Part shown: piece by piece, positions 5,921 through 13,600 of the stretch
How positions within the stretch are numbered: the stretch's first letter is position 1
Layout of the letters: each line of letters opens with the position of its first letter
From: Candidatus Dormiibacterota bacterium
GTDB lineage: Bacteria > Chloroflexota > Dormibacteria > Aeolococcales > Aeolococcaceae
Reading direction: 5' to 3'
Length of the DNA stretch: 16,900 nt
NCBI GenBank assembly: GCA_955651875.1
Contig: CATPAP010000209.1
Coordinates: 1 to 16,900, forward strand
Position numbers and translations under genes: made by a program
Notes under the pieces: model-generated
Database searches by the model: none
What the model was told of the DNA's origin: nothing
Seen by the model: the letters and a program-made list of their open reading frames with translations, nothing else

Positions 5921-7393
5921 GTGTTCGACGTCGTCATCGTCGGTGGCGGGGCTGCTGGATGCGTCGTTGCAGCGCGCCTGTCCGAGTCCGGGTCGCGGTC
6001 GGTGTTGCTGCTCGAGGCAGGCCCTGACCTGCGCGCCAACCTGCCCGACGGCTTCCGCGACGGGTGGGGCATGAGTCGAGAGTTCGACTGGGGTTACGCG
6101 TCGGAACCGGACGCGCGAGGCGTTGTCGAGAACCTGCGCCGGGGCAAGCTCCTCGGCGGCACCGCCCGGGTGACGAGGTTCGCGGTGCGGGGCGCACCGG
6201 GCGACTACGACGGATGGGCGGCACTGGGGAACGTGGGCTGGGGCTTCGAGGACGTGCTGCCGTACTTCACGCGGCTCGAGGCCGACGCCGACTTCGGCGA
6301 TCAGCCGTGGCACGGCGACCGTGGCCCGATGCCGGTCAGTCGCTACCTCGACATCGAGTTCACCGAGATCGGAGCGGCTGCATTGACGGCGCTGGAGGCG
6401 GTGGGTTTTCCGTTGGTCGAGGATCACAACCGACCGGGCGCCGTGGGCGCCGGGCGGATGCCGATGAGCTCACGTGACGGCATCCGGGTCACGACGGCTG
6501 ACGCCTATCTCCCCGTTGGGGGCACGCCGCGCAACCTGACCATCCGGCCGGACACGCAGGTCGCCGAGGTGGTTTTCGAGAGCACCCGTGCCAGCGGCGT
6601 CCAGCTCGTCGACGGGGCGTTGATCGAAGCGGGCTGGGTCGTGCTGTCCGCCGGGACCTACGGCAGCGCTCCGATCCTGATGCGCTCGGGCATCGGACCG
6701 GCCGAGCACCTGCGCTCCGTCGGGATTCCGGTCCGGGTGGATCTGCCCGGCGTCGGCGCGAACCTCGCTGACCACGGGGGAACGGACATCGACTGCGGTT
6801 ACCGCGGGCCGGCTCGCACCACTCCCAACCTCCACATGATCGCCACGTTCCACAGCGCGGCGGCTTCGAGCGACGAAGCCCCGGACCTGATGCTCTGGCT
6901 GCGGGACCCGATCGGCGATCCGCCGGTTTTCCAGATTGACACGGTGCTCCTGAGGCCCCGCTCGAGAGGCACCGTTCGGCTGCGCTCGGCGGATCCCAGC
7001 GAGCCGCCGCGCATCGACCTCCCCAACCTGCGCGATCCGTTCGACGTCGAGCTGCTTGCCGAGGGCTACATCCGGGCGTGTGAGGTCGCCAGCCGGCCGG
7101 AGATCCGACGGCTGTGTGCCGACCCGCCCTCACCGCTAGCGCGCGGCGCCGCTGAGCTGCGGGACTTGATCCGCGCGAATGGCTACTCCTTCCCGCACGT
7201 CGTCGGGACCTGCTCGATGGGTCCGCGGCCCGACGATGGCGCGGTGGTCGATACGTCGGGACGCGTCCACGGTACGGAGCGACTCAGCGTTGTCGACGCG
7301 TCGATCACGCCCAATGGGCCCTCGGCATTCACGCACTTCCCGACGGTCATGATCGCCGAGCGGCTTTCCGAGCGGATCGCCTCGTTGCTCTGA
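5921..7393 (+). CDS. GMC family FAD-dependent oxidoreductase
   Basis: A 490-residue flavoprotein of the glucose-methanol-choline family, which oxidises alcohols using FAD. The dinucleotide-binding motif GGGAAG is at residues 8-13 and the ribose-binding acidic residue sits in LLLEAG (30-34). The GMC signature region reads GKLLGG (75-80) and continues to DYDGWA (95-100) and DVLPYF (111-116). The C-terminus has HVVGTCSMG (426-434), where H426 is the likely catalytic base, and FTHFPT (470-475), where H472 occupies the second catalytic position. Length is typical. GTG 5921 is preferred because the FAD motif begins directly after it; a TTG at 5855 would add 22 low-quality residues. There is no signal peptide, so it is cytoplasmic. 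No electron acceptor, mycofactocin or catabolic partner gene is adjacent, so the substrate is unknown. It converges with the patatin gene. Confidence 0.92.
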   Translation: MFDVVIVGGGAAGCVVAARLSESGSRSVLLLEAGPDLRANLPDGFRDGWGMSREFDWGYASEPDARGVVENLRRGKLLGGTARVTRFAVRGAPGDYDGWAALGNVGWGFEDVLPYFTRLEADADFGDQPWHGDRGPMPVSRYLDIEFTEIGAAALTALEAVGFPLVEDHNRPGAVGAGRMPMSSRDGIRVTTADAYLPVGGTPRNLTIRPDTQVAEVVFESTRASGVQLVDGALIEAGWVVLSAGTYGSAPILMRSGIGPAEHLRSVGIPVRVDLPGVGANLADHGGTDIDCGYRGPARTTPNLHMIATFHSAAASSDEAPDLMLWLRDPIGDPPVFQIDTVLLRPRSRGTVRLRSADPSEPPRIDLPNLRDPFDVELLAEGYIRACEVASRPEIRRLCADPPSPLARGAAELRDLIRANGYSFPHVVGTCSMGPRPDDGAVVDTSGRVHGTERLSVVDASITPNGPSAFTHFPTVMIAERLSERIASLL

Positions 7394-7402
7394 CAGCAGG
7401 AT

Positions 7403-7417
7403 CACCGCCGCGCGGTG
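7403..7417. terminator. Short hairpin between convergent genes
   Basis: CACCGC (7403-7408) and GCGGTG (7412-7417) pair around CGC in the 32-bp gap between the oxidoreductase and patatin stops. It is well placed for a bidirectional terminator, but there is no T tract on either side. Confidence 0.3.
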
Positions 7418-7425
7418 CCCCAGGC

Positions 7426-8388
7426 TCAGGAAGTCAACGCCGCACACAGGTTCGCGATGGCTTCACCTTCCGTCTCGATCAGGCGTTGACCCTGTTCCAC
7501 CAGCCGATCAATGTTGGGCTGATCAACGTCGTCGAGTGACTCATTCGCGACGGGAGTGGTGGGCAGAAAACGGAAGTTGCGCTCTCCCAAGAGCGCGGCC
7601 AGGGCGAACTCCGTGGCATCGCTGCCCCCGGTCAATGCGATGTCGATGACAGGGCGCGCCCATCCGAGCAGCCCCCATCCCTTTGCGTCCTGCAAGGGGA
7701 ATGGTCGCTTTGACTCGTTGCTCGCGGTGGCCAGCGATGCGACGAGGATGTGTTCGAGGCGGACACCCTCCGCCAGAACGTCGGCCAGCGCCCAGATGCT
7801 GGGATTGTTTGCATAGAGCCCCCCGTCCACATTGACCCATCGCTTACCGCCTTGGGCAGTGACCTCCGCAGGGGGGAAATAGGTCGGAGCAGCCGACGTC
7901 GCTCGAGCGACCGCCCACAGCGGGTAATCGAAGGTCTCGGGCGCAGCCTTGGCGCGACTGCTGCGAAAGAAGAATGGATCCCTTACTTCAAACTCGTACG
8001 CGGGGACAAATACGTCGGTTATGACATCGTGGAGACGGGTTTGCCCGAAATAGCGGCGCAGTATCGTCTCGATACCGCGTGCAGAATATTTGGGCCCAAA
8101 GAGCTGCTTCACATTGCCGAGGAACTGCTGAGGAAAGATACGGTGGCCGTCATTCTTGTATAGATCGACAAGGTCGGTCGCCGCGTATTTTGGCCTGCCG
8201 TCATCTCCAGGGCAGGTGAGGCCAAGTGCCAAGATGCCGCCTGTCGAAGTTCCTGCGATGAGGTCGAACAGACTGCTGATGGGCCGCGCGGTCTGCCGCT
8301 CGATCTCGGCGAGAACCAGAGCTGGCACCAGGCCCCGAATCCCACCGCCGTCGATTGACAGCACCCGCTTGAGCATTTGGCTCGTCAT
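7426..8388 (-). CDS. Patatin-like phospholipase (acyl hydrolase)
   Basis: A 320-residue Ser-Asp dyad lipid acyl hydrolase. The oxyanion-hole motif DGGGIRG is at residues 13-19, the nucleophile motif GTSTGG at 46-51 (Ser48), and the catalytic aspartate lies in DGG at 188-190 (D188), followed by LYANNP. The ATSAAPTYFPP stretch (163-173) is also characteristic. Length and architecture are those of a stand-alone bacterial patatin without extra domains or a signal peptide, so it probably acts on membrane phospholipids from the cytoplasm. Two starts are possible: ATG 8388 (used) and ATG 8376; neither has a strong ribosome binding site. DNA of this gene is noticeably less GC-rich than the respiratory block, in line with acquisition. 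Related enzymes serve as effectors in CBASS, but no nucleotidyltransferase is nearby, so that role is not supported. Confidence 0.93.
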   Translation of the reverse strand: MTSQMLKRVLSIDGGGIRGLVPALVLAEIERQTARPISSLFDLIAGTSTGGILALGLTCPGDDGRPKYAATDLVDLYKNDGHRIFPQQFLGNVKQLFGPKYSARGIETILRRYFGQTRLHDVITDVFVPAYEFEVRDPFFFRSSRAKAAPETFDYPLWAVARATSAAPTYFPPAEVTAQGGKRWVNVDGGLYANNPSIWALADVLAEGVRLEHILVASLATASNESKRPFPLQDAKGWGLLGWARPVIDIALTGGSDATEFALAALLGERNFRFLPTTPVANESLDDVDQPNIDRLVEQGQRLIETEGEAIANLCAALTS

Positions 8389-8568
8389 GCGTCAGGCGAT
8401 CACGTTTGCGTTCACCGCCAACTCGAATCCCTCCGCCCCACGCGCGCCCGCCATCTGACGGCCCCGCCTCGAGACAGCACTCTACAAGGCCCACCCCGCG
8501 CCTTGACAGGCGCGCCTGGGAGGGACAAGGTCGGCGCGGGAGGTAGGTGCCGATGTTCTGCCTAAGCC

Positions 8569-8947
8569 TTGAGCGCCAGCGATGACCGATCACGTCGCTC
8601 TCGTGCCGCGCCCGTGGACCGAGCCACAGAGCTAGCAACTCCCTCCAAACGCGACCTCGGCCAGGTCATCGAATGGCTGGTGTGGTCGGCAATAGTCGGG
8701 TACTCGGAACGGATCACGCGCGTGTTCCTGCCGCTTGACGATCTCGGGGTGGATGGTATTGCGCGGCGGGTGGACGATGACGCGATGTGCGCCATCCAGG
8801 TCAAGGGGCGAACGTCTCTGTTCAAAGGTGAGCTACAGGTGGTCTTGCGCGGTCCAGCTCGCTGACGAGAACGTGACCGTCGTGGTGGCGCTCCTCGACC
8901 CTGCAACCATCGCCTTGGGCGAAACCGTGTTTGTTTTCGAGGTTTGA
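8569..8947 (+). pseudogene. PD-(D/E)xK nuclease-like gene, frameshifted and short
   Basis: The first frame (TTG 8569, or GTG 8614) encodes a helix with a glutamate (E35, in VIEWLVW). It then shows GVDGIARR (60-67) and AIQVKGR (75-81). An Asp followed about 15 residues later by Q-V-K on a beta-strand is the restriction-endonuclease-fold active-site pattern (here D62, Q77, K79). The frame stops at TGA 8863-8865, but the +1 frame continues with LADENVTVVVALLDP and ends VFVFEV at TGA 8945-8947. This is the beta-strand and helix expected next in such a fold. Removing one G near 8838-8842 joins them. The total of about 125 residues is short. A TTGACA at 8503-8508 is a -35 candidate with a weak -10. 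Function would be nucleic-acid cleavage or a decayed relative; it is probably inactive as sequenced. Confidence 0.6.
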
Positions 8948-8980
8948 CAGTGGCCGGTAATACCTGACCACGCGCCGCTG

Positions 8981-11500
8981 TCAGTCGGCGCGGGCGAGGA
9001 GGCGGCGGTCTGCGTGCGGACGGCGACGGCGGCGCGGGGGCAGCGGCACGATGGTTGCCTCAGCCCGTGGATAGGCACGGGCGACGCGGTCGCGACCACC
9101 CTGCTTGGCGAGGTACATGGCGCGATCCGCGGCCGCGAGCAACTGCTCGAGGCTGCTCGCGTGCTCAGGGTAGGCGGCGATGCCGATCGAGGCGGTGAGT
9201 CGGGAGAGGCCGCAGCCCTCGGGCAAGGCGATGTCACGGACGGCCACGCGGATCGCCTCGGCGACGATGCTGGCGCCGTCGGCGTCGCAGTTCTGGAGAA
9301 CCGCAACGAACTCCTCGCCACCGAGACGGACGACTGCGTCGGCGCCGCGGACGGTGGCGCGCAGCCGCGCCGCGACGCGCTGCAGGACGAGGTCACCGGC
9401 GGCGTGGCCGCCGCCGTCGTTGACCTGCTTGAAGTGGTCGAGGTCGATGAGTAGGAGGGTTAACGGCTTGCCGTCGCGCGCCGCCCGGGTGAGGTCGCGC
9501 TCGCCGGCGTCGCGCAGCCAGCGGCTGTTGTACAGGCGGGTGAGCGGGTCGGTCATCGCCGCGTTGAGCAACTCGGCGTAGAGCTGGGCGTTGCGCCACG
9601 CCGCAGCCGCGATGTGCGCGAAGAGCGACGCCGCCTCGACCTCGCGGTTGGTGAACTTGCTCAGGCCGAGCCGCCAGCAGTTGATGATCCCCAGCTTGTG
9701 CTCGCCGGCGACGAGCGGGATGAGCAGGAGCGACTCCTCCACCACCGGGGTTCCCGGCACCTGGCGGGCGAGCGGATGCTTGCCGGTGTCGGGGACGTTC
9801 TCCGCCCGTCCCCGCGCGAACGCCCAGCCGGTGAGCCCGGCGTCGAGCGAGAAGGTGTCCGCGAGAAGCTCGTCTTTGTCCGCCCCGGCTGCGAACATCG
9901 GGACCATGCGATGGGTCTCGTAGTCGGCGGCAAAGATGGCGATGTCGCTAACCGGGACGACGCGCATCAGCTGCTCCGCCATCACGCCGACGATCCGCCT
10001 GGGGTCGTGCTCGCTCTGCAGCGCGCGCGCCGCGTCTGTCAGGGCCCGCGCCAGGCCGCGGCGCGCCCCACCGGGCTGAGCCTTCGAGCCACCCTGCGAC
10101 GCGGTCACCAGGTCGGGCTGGGCGGTCTCGCGGGTTCTGCAGACGTGCTGACGGGCAAACCATGACTCGTCGACCACCTCGATCTCGCTATGGCCCTCGA
10201 CCGGCGCGGTCAGCACCGGCGGCCCCGGCAGCCAGCCCTGGCCGAACATCACCCCCAGCGAGGTGAGCATCTCCTGCTCGGCCTGGGTCTCGATGCCCTC
10301 GGCGATGACGCGCGCGCCGATGTGGCCGCTGAAGGAGAGCAGCGCCACCACCAGCGCGCGCCGGGCGCGATCGGAGTCGACGGCATGAATCAGGGAGCGG
10401 TCCACCTTGATGAACTCGGGCCGGAGCTCGGCGACGACGCGCATGCTGGCATGCCCGGCACCGGCGTCGTCAACGGCGATGCGGAAGCCGCGCGAGCGCA
10501 CCTCGGCGGCGATGCGCTGCAGGCGGGCGAGGTCGGTCACCGGCTCGCGCTCGCTGAACTCGAGGACCACCGAGCTGGGGTCGACGCCGGCGTCGCGCAC
10601 CGCACTGTGGAGCGCCGTCATGCCCGTGGGGTCGAGCAGGGTGCCGATCAGCACGTTGACGAAGAGGTCGGCGTCGCCGAGCATGGGCGCCTCGCGCAGC
10701 GCGGCACGGAGGCAGGCCAGGTCCACGACGCCCTGCATGTTGAGCGAGCTCGCCGAGGCGAAGAGCTCGTCGGGGGTGAGCAGGTGGACGCGCGGCGGGA
10801 ATCGCGCCAGGCCCTCGTAGCCGATCACGCTGCCGTCGTGGAGGCGGATGATGGGCTGCACCGCCGCGGCGATGGCATCGTCTTTGAGCAGCGACTCCAG
10901 GGTGCGGCGCATGCGCGCGTTGGGTCGCGCCGCGGTCGTGGTCGGGAAGCGCTCCACGGCGGGCTTGACCTCGGGTCCCCACGCCGCGGCGAGCATGGCC
11001 GCCGCCGCCTCCATGGTGGGGATGAGCTCGGCGCAGCACCCCGGACCCCAGGCGCTGAGCACCGCGGTGACGCGGTCGCGGCTCATCACCGGGACGGCGA
11101 CCACGACGCCCTCATCGGCGGGCGCCGGCAGGGCGCGGGCGAGGTCGGAGTCCTGGGTCAGGCTGCGCAGCGTGTCGGCGGCTCCCGCGGCGCCGTGGTA
11201 GGGGCGGCGCAGCAGGACCGGCTGGCGGAATGCCTCGACGCCGTCGAGCGGGATGCGCATGCCGATGAGCCTGCTCGCCAGGGCGGAGCTCAGGCGGGTG
11301 TCCGGCAGCGACTGGGGCACGTGCAGCGCCACCACCACCGCCATGTCGGAGTGGATGGTGGCCACGCACGCGCACACGTCGAGCGGCGCCAGCGCACGTG
11401 TCACCTCGAGCGCGGCCTCGTCGGCGTTGCTGATCGAGGGCAGGCGGTGGCCAAGGCGCGCGAGCGCGCTGAGCCGGGGATCCTGGGTCGGGAGGCGCAC
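8981..11500 (-). CDS. Cyclic-di-GMP turnover protein: GAF-EAL-GAF-GGDEF
   Basis: An 839-residue cytoplasmic signalling protein that combines phosphodiesterase and diguanylate cyclase domains. A GAF-like region (about 20-175) comes first. The EAL domain (about 200-430) has EGL (E229) for EAL, N282, E314, D344/D345, K365, EGIE (E401) and Q421, so all catalytic and metal residues are visible. A second GAF domain (about 490-640) leads to GGDEF (about 645-810) with an intact GGEEF (727-731) and an inhibitory I-site RGAD (718-721) at the standard spacing. The order EAL before GGDEF is the reverse of the commonest layout. Start GTG 11500 is chosen because upstream codons would overlap the preceding gene with low-quality sequence; it has no clear ribosome binding site. 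It follows the thioredoxin gene by 76 bp, in the same orientation, with a hairpin between. No transmembrane segment is present. Confidence 0.93.
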   Translation of the reverse strand: MRLPTQDPRLSALARLGHRLPSISNADEAALEVTRALAPLDVCACVATIHSDMAVVVALHVPQSLPDTRLSSALASRLIGMRIPLDGVEAFRQPVLLRRPYHGAAGAADTLRSLTQDSDLARALPAPADEGVVVAVPVMSRDRVTAVLSAWGPGCCAELIPTMEAAAAMLAAAWGPEVKPAVERFPTTTAARPNARMRRTLESLLKDDAIAAAVQPIIRLHDGSVIGYEGLARFPPRVHLLTPDELFASASSLNMQGVVDLACLRAALREAPMLGDADLFVNVLIGTLLDPTGMTALHSAVRDAGVDPSSVVLEFSEREPVTDLARLQRIAAEVRSRGFRIAVDDAGAGHASMRVVAELRPEFIKVDRSLIHAVDSDRARRALVVALLSFSGHIGARVIAEGIETQAEQEMLTSLGVMFGQGWLPGPPVLTAPVEGHSEIEVVDESWFARQHVCRTRETAQPDLVTASQGGSKAQPGGARRGLARALTDAARALQSEHDPRRIVGVMAEQLMRVVPVSDIAIFAADYETHRMVPMFAAGADKDELLADTFSLDAGLTGWAFARGRAENVPDTGKHPLARQVPGTPVVEESLLLIPLVAGEHKLGIINCWRLGLSKFTNREVEAASLFAHIAAAAWRNAQLYAELLNAAMTDPLTRLYNSRWLRDAGERDLTRAARDGKPLTLLLIDLDHFKQVNDGGGHAAGDLVLQRVAARLRATVRGADAVVRLGGEEFVAVLQNCDADGASIVAEAIRVAVRDIALPEGCGLSRLTASIGIAAYPEHASSLEQLLAAADRAMYLAKQGGRDRVARAYPRAEATIVPLPPRRRRRPHADRRLLARAD

Positions 11501-11513
11501 CCAATCAGTGTGG

Positions 11514-11533
11514 TGGGGGCATATTGGCCCCCA
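11514..11533 (-). promoter_or_regulatory. Perfect 7-bp GC-rich hairpin 13 nt before the EAL-GGDEF start
   Basis: On the minus strand TGGGGGC and GCCCCCA pair exactly around the 6-nt loop CAATAT. The hairpin lies between the thioredoxin stop (11577) and the GTG at 11500. It lacks a following U tract, so it could be an imperfect terminator, a mRNA stability element at the operon end, or a structure that limits ribosome access to a start that has no evident Shine-Dalgarno. Confidence 0.5.
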
Positions 11534-11576
11534 GTGACGAACCCGTCGCGTCCCGGCGGCGGATCGACACGCCCGC

Positions 11577-12149
11577 CTAGCGCTGGCGCTGCGCCGCGGT
11601 GATGACGGCGGCGAGGTGGTCGGTGTTGAGCTGGCCGAGCAGCTCGGCGGCGACGTGGCCGGTGCTGTCGATGACATACGTGGTGGGCGGTCCGGCGATG
11701 TCGAAGTCCACCGCGATGGTCTGGGCGGTGTCGACGAGGCTGTCGTACGGGACGCCATAGCGCGACGTATACCCCCGTGCCGCGCCGGCATCGACGTCGA
11801 CGCTGACGCCCAGGAAGTGGACGCCGGTCTTCGTCTCCTGCTCGGCGAGCGTGTCGACCGCGGGCTGCTCGGCCTGGCACGGTGCGCACCAGGACGCCCA
11901 GAAGAGGACGACGACCACCGAGCCCCGGAGCGCGCTCAGCGAAACGGTGTGGCCCTCGATCGAGGTGCCCGAGAGCGCCGGCGCGACCTCCCCGGTGTGG
12001 GTGCCGACGCTGGGCGCCGTCGGCGTCCCGCTCGCGGCCGCACCACAACCGGCGAGGACGAGACCGGCGATCAGACAGGTGTCACGTGGACGCAGAGCGG
12101 CCAGCCTCACCGCGACGACGGGCCAGCCGGCGCCGAGCAGGGCGGTCAC
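11577..12149 (-). CDS. TlpA/ResA-like lipoprotein thioredoxin
   Basis: A 190-residue membrane-anchored thiol-disulfide protein. A hydrophobic signal ends in the lipobox LAGC (C35), predicting lipid attachment on the outer face of the membrane. The thioredoxin fold carries WCAPC (C88, C91) in FWASWCAPCQ and the cis-proline region GPPTTYVID (153-161). The start GTG 12149 overlaps the CtaG stop by four bases (GTGA) and has GAGGT 6 nt upstream, so translation is coupled to ctaG. Family members reduce disulfides of cytochrome maturation or CuA-site proteins; here the position after coxBAC-ctaG makes reduction of the CuA cysteines of CoxB, or copper delivery, the natural inference. Length is normal. 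The domain call is firm; the precise partner is not shown. Confidence 0.92.
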   Translation of the reverse strand: MTALLGAGWPVVAVRLAALRPRDTCLIAGLVLAGCGAAASGTPTAPSVGTHTGEVAPALSGTSIEGHTVSLSALRGSVVVVLFWASWCAPCQAEQPAVDTLAEQETKTGVHFLGVSVDVDAGAARGYTSRYGVPYDSLVDTAQTIAVDFDIAGPPTTYVIDSTGHVAAELLGQLNTDHLAAVITAAQRQR

Positions 12150-12991
12150 GCGTGAACCTCGCCGCGCAGGCCGGCCTCGGCTGCGGCTGCGCGCGCGTCG
12201 TTCTCGAACCAGCGCGCGCCGAGCCAGATGAGCACGATGAGGAACGGCACGCTCGCGGGCACCCACATGACGCCGGCAGCGATCTGCTGGTCGGCGGTCG
12301 CCGTCAGTCCGCCTCTGCCGGAGTACGCATAGAGCACCGTCGGCGCGTAGCCGATGTAGACGGCGAGGAGCCAGCCTCCCACCAGCCCGGTGAGCACCAC
12401 CACAGACCGGGCGATCATCCCGAGCGCGACCACTGCGTCACTGCGCGGCAACACGGCTGTCCAAAAGATCAGCCCGACGGCCAGGAAGGCGGTGTGCTCG
12501 AGGTTGTGGACCGCCTCATCGCGCAGGGTCAGGTTGTACAGCGCGGGGACGTGCCACACCCAGAGCACCGCCACGAAGACGACCACGGCGGCGATCGAGG
12601 CGGCGCCGCGCCGCGCGTGAGTTGAGAGCAAACGTTCCGGCGCGCCCAGCACGCGGCGCAGGCGTGGGCCGAACGCCGCCATGCCGGTGTCCCATGGGCG
12701 GGCCAGGACGATGAGCGGCGGGGCGACGACCAGCAGCACCAGATGCTGCACCATGTGCACCCACTGCAGCTGCAGCGCGAAGTCGTCGAGCGGCGAGAGC
12801 AGGGCCACGAGGATGAGCGCGATGCCGGCGGCCAGGCAGGCCTGCTGCGTGCGCGTGGGCGCGCTCTCGGGCTGGGTTGTGGCGAGGCGCCGCGACCCGG
12901 AGTCGTAGATGAGCACGGCCGCCGCCGCCGCCACCAGCGGGACGGGTTCGGCAGACCAGCCGCCGATGAGCACGTGCAGGACGTCGACCAT
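12146..12991 (-). CDS. ctaG: Cytochrome c oxidase assembly protein CtaG (caa3 type)
   Basis: A 281-residue integral membrane protein with about seven predicted hydrophobic segments. It shows the CtaG_caa3 hallmarks: a WVHMVQHLVL segment leading to VAPPLIVLARPW near residue 100, and a second histidine pair in HNLEHTAFL near 165 followed by a FW motif. The histidines lie near membrane ends and are candidate copper ligands. The family is needed for copper-centre formation in aa3/caa3 oxidases of Gram-positive-type bacteria. It begins 18 nt after coxC in the same direction and overlaps the thioredoxin gene by 4 nt, so it is part of the oxidase operon. No clear Shine-Dalgarno precedes ATG 12991. 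It is unrelated in sequence to the proteobacterial CtaG/Cox11. Confidence 0.92.
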   Translation of the reverse strand: MVDVLHVLIGGWSAEPVPLVAAAAAVLIYDSGSRRLATTQPESAPTRTQQACLAAGIALILVALLSPLDDFALQLQWVHMVQHLVLLVVAPPLIVLARPWDTGMAAFGPRLRRVLGAPERLLSTHARRGAASIAAVVVFVAVLWVWHVPALYNLTLRDEAVHNLEHTAFLAVGLIFWTAVLPRSDAVVALGMIARSVVVLTGLVGGWLLAVYIGYAPTVLYAYSGRGGLTATADQQIAAGVMWVPASVPFLIVLIWLGARWFENDARAAAAEAGLRGEVHA

Positions 12992-13009
12992 GGCTGCGCT
13001 GTATCGTGC

Positions 13010-13600
13010 TCAGACCAGCCGGACCAGCAGCCAGACCAGCGTCGAGAGGACGAGCATGTACGCCCAGAACTCGGCGAACGCGCCCAGGTGTCGTGACAGC
13101 GCCGCCGGGTTGGCGGAGCGCGGGCCCGGCGTGACCATCGACACCAACCACAGGCAGCCGAGCAAGATCTCCACGATGAGGATGCCGAACCACATCTCTG
13201 ACACTGCTGTGTAGGTGCCGTTGTTGATCACCCATCCGCCGCCGAGGTTGTACTGGTACCAGACCCTCAACGCTCCGGCGGCGAGGCCGAGGAGCAGGGC
13301 GACGCCGGTGACTACGCGCACCGCGCCGCCGCGCGCCGCCGTCCCCACCGCGGCCACCACGGCGACGAGGCAGGCGAGCTGGAGCAGCAGCGTGATCGCC
13401 ATGGGGATCGCCGAGAGGTCGGCGACGCCGTCGGGCCGCCACATGCTGTTGTAGTTCTGGCTGCGCAGGTACAGGTAGGCGAAGAGCATCGCCAGCATCA
13501 GCATGGTGTTGGCCGAGAGGAAGAGCCGGTTGCCCAGGAGCAGGGTGCGGCGCTCCGCCACCTCCTCGGCTGGGTACGAGACTGCGGAGTCGGCGGTCAT
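13010..13600 (-). CDS. coxC: Cytochrome c oxidase subunit III (short, five-helix form)
   Basis: A 196-residue membrane protein with five hydrophobic segments (about 22-45, 63-85, 93-112, 129-153, 170-194). The last contains the FWAYMLVLSTLVWLL pattern of subunit III. Family membership is supported by length (the five-helix bacterial form lacks the first two helices of mitochondrial subunit III), by an NTMLMLAML start of helix one, and by position directly after coxA. It has no metal site; it stabilises subunit I and is thought to help proton uptake. ATG 13600 overlaps the coxA stop by 4 nt (ATGA), indicating coupled translation. Sequence similarity is weaker than for subunits I and II, so context carries part of the call. 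Confidence 0.88.
   Translation of the reverse strand: MTADSAVSYPAEEVAERRTLLLGNRLFLSANTMLMLAMLFAYLYLRSQNYNSMWRPDGVADLSAIPMAITLLLQLACLVAVVAAVGTAARGGAVRVVTGVALLLGLAAGALRVWYQYNLGGGWVINNGTYTAVSEMWFGILIVEILLGCLWLVSMVTPGPRSANPAALSRHLGAFAEFWAYMLVLSTLVWLLVRLV

Noticed and set aside
5921..7393. Mycofactocin-associated dehydrogenase (MftG)
   Set aside because: The protein is a GMC enzyme, but no mycofactocin biosynthesis genes are nearby and the region after GKLLGG differs from what I would expect for that family.
8507..8516. AGGCGCGCCT palindrome in the intergenic region as an operator
   Set aside because: A single short GC palindrome is expected by chance in DNA of this composition; no second copy or promoter overlap was convincing.
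7426..8947. CBASS system with the patatin as effector
   Set aside because: No CD-NTase, ubiquitin-like or HORMA/TRIP13 gene is present on either side; the only neighbour is a broken nuclease-like gene and an unrelated oxidoreductase.
10190..11602. Long rightward open frame antisense to the cyclic-di-GMP gene
   Set aside because: The minus strand encodes all EAL catalytic residues; the antisense translation is His/Arg/Gly-rich with no domain.
11501..11791. N-terminal extension of the EAL-GGDEF protein up to 11791
   Set aside because: The extra 97 codons overlap the thioredoxin gene, including part of its fold, and read as Ser/Thr/Pro/Arg-rich noise.
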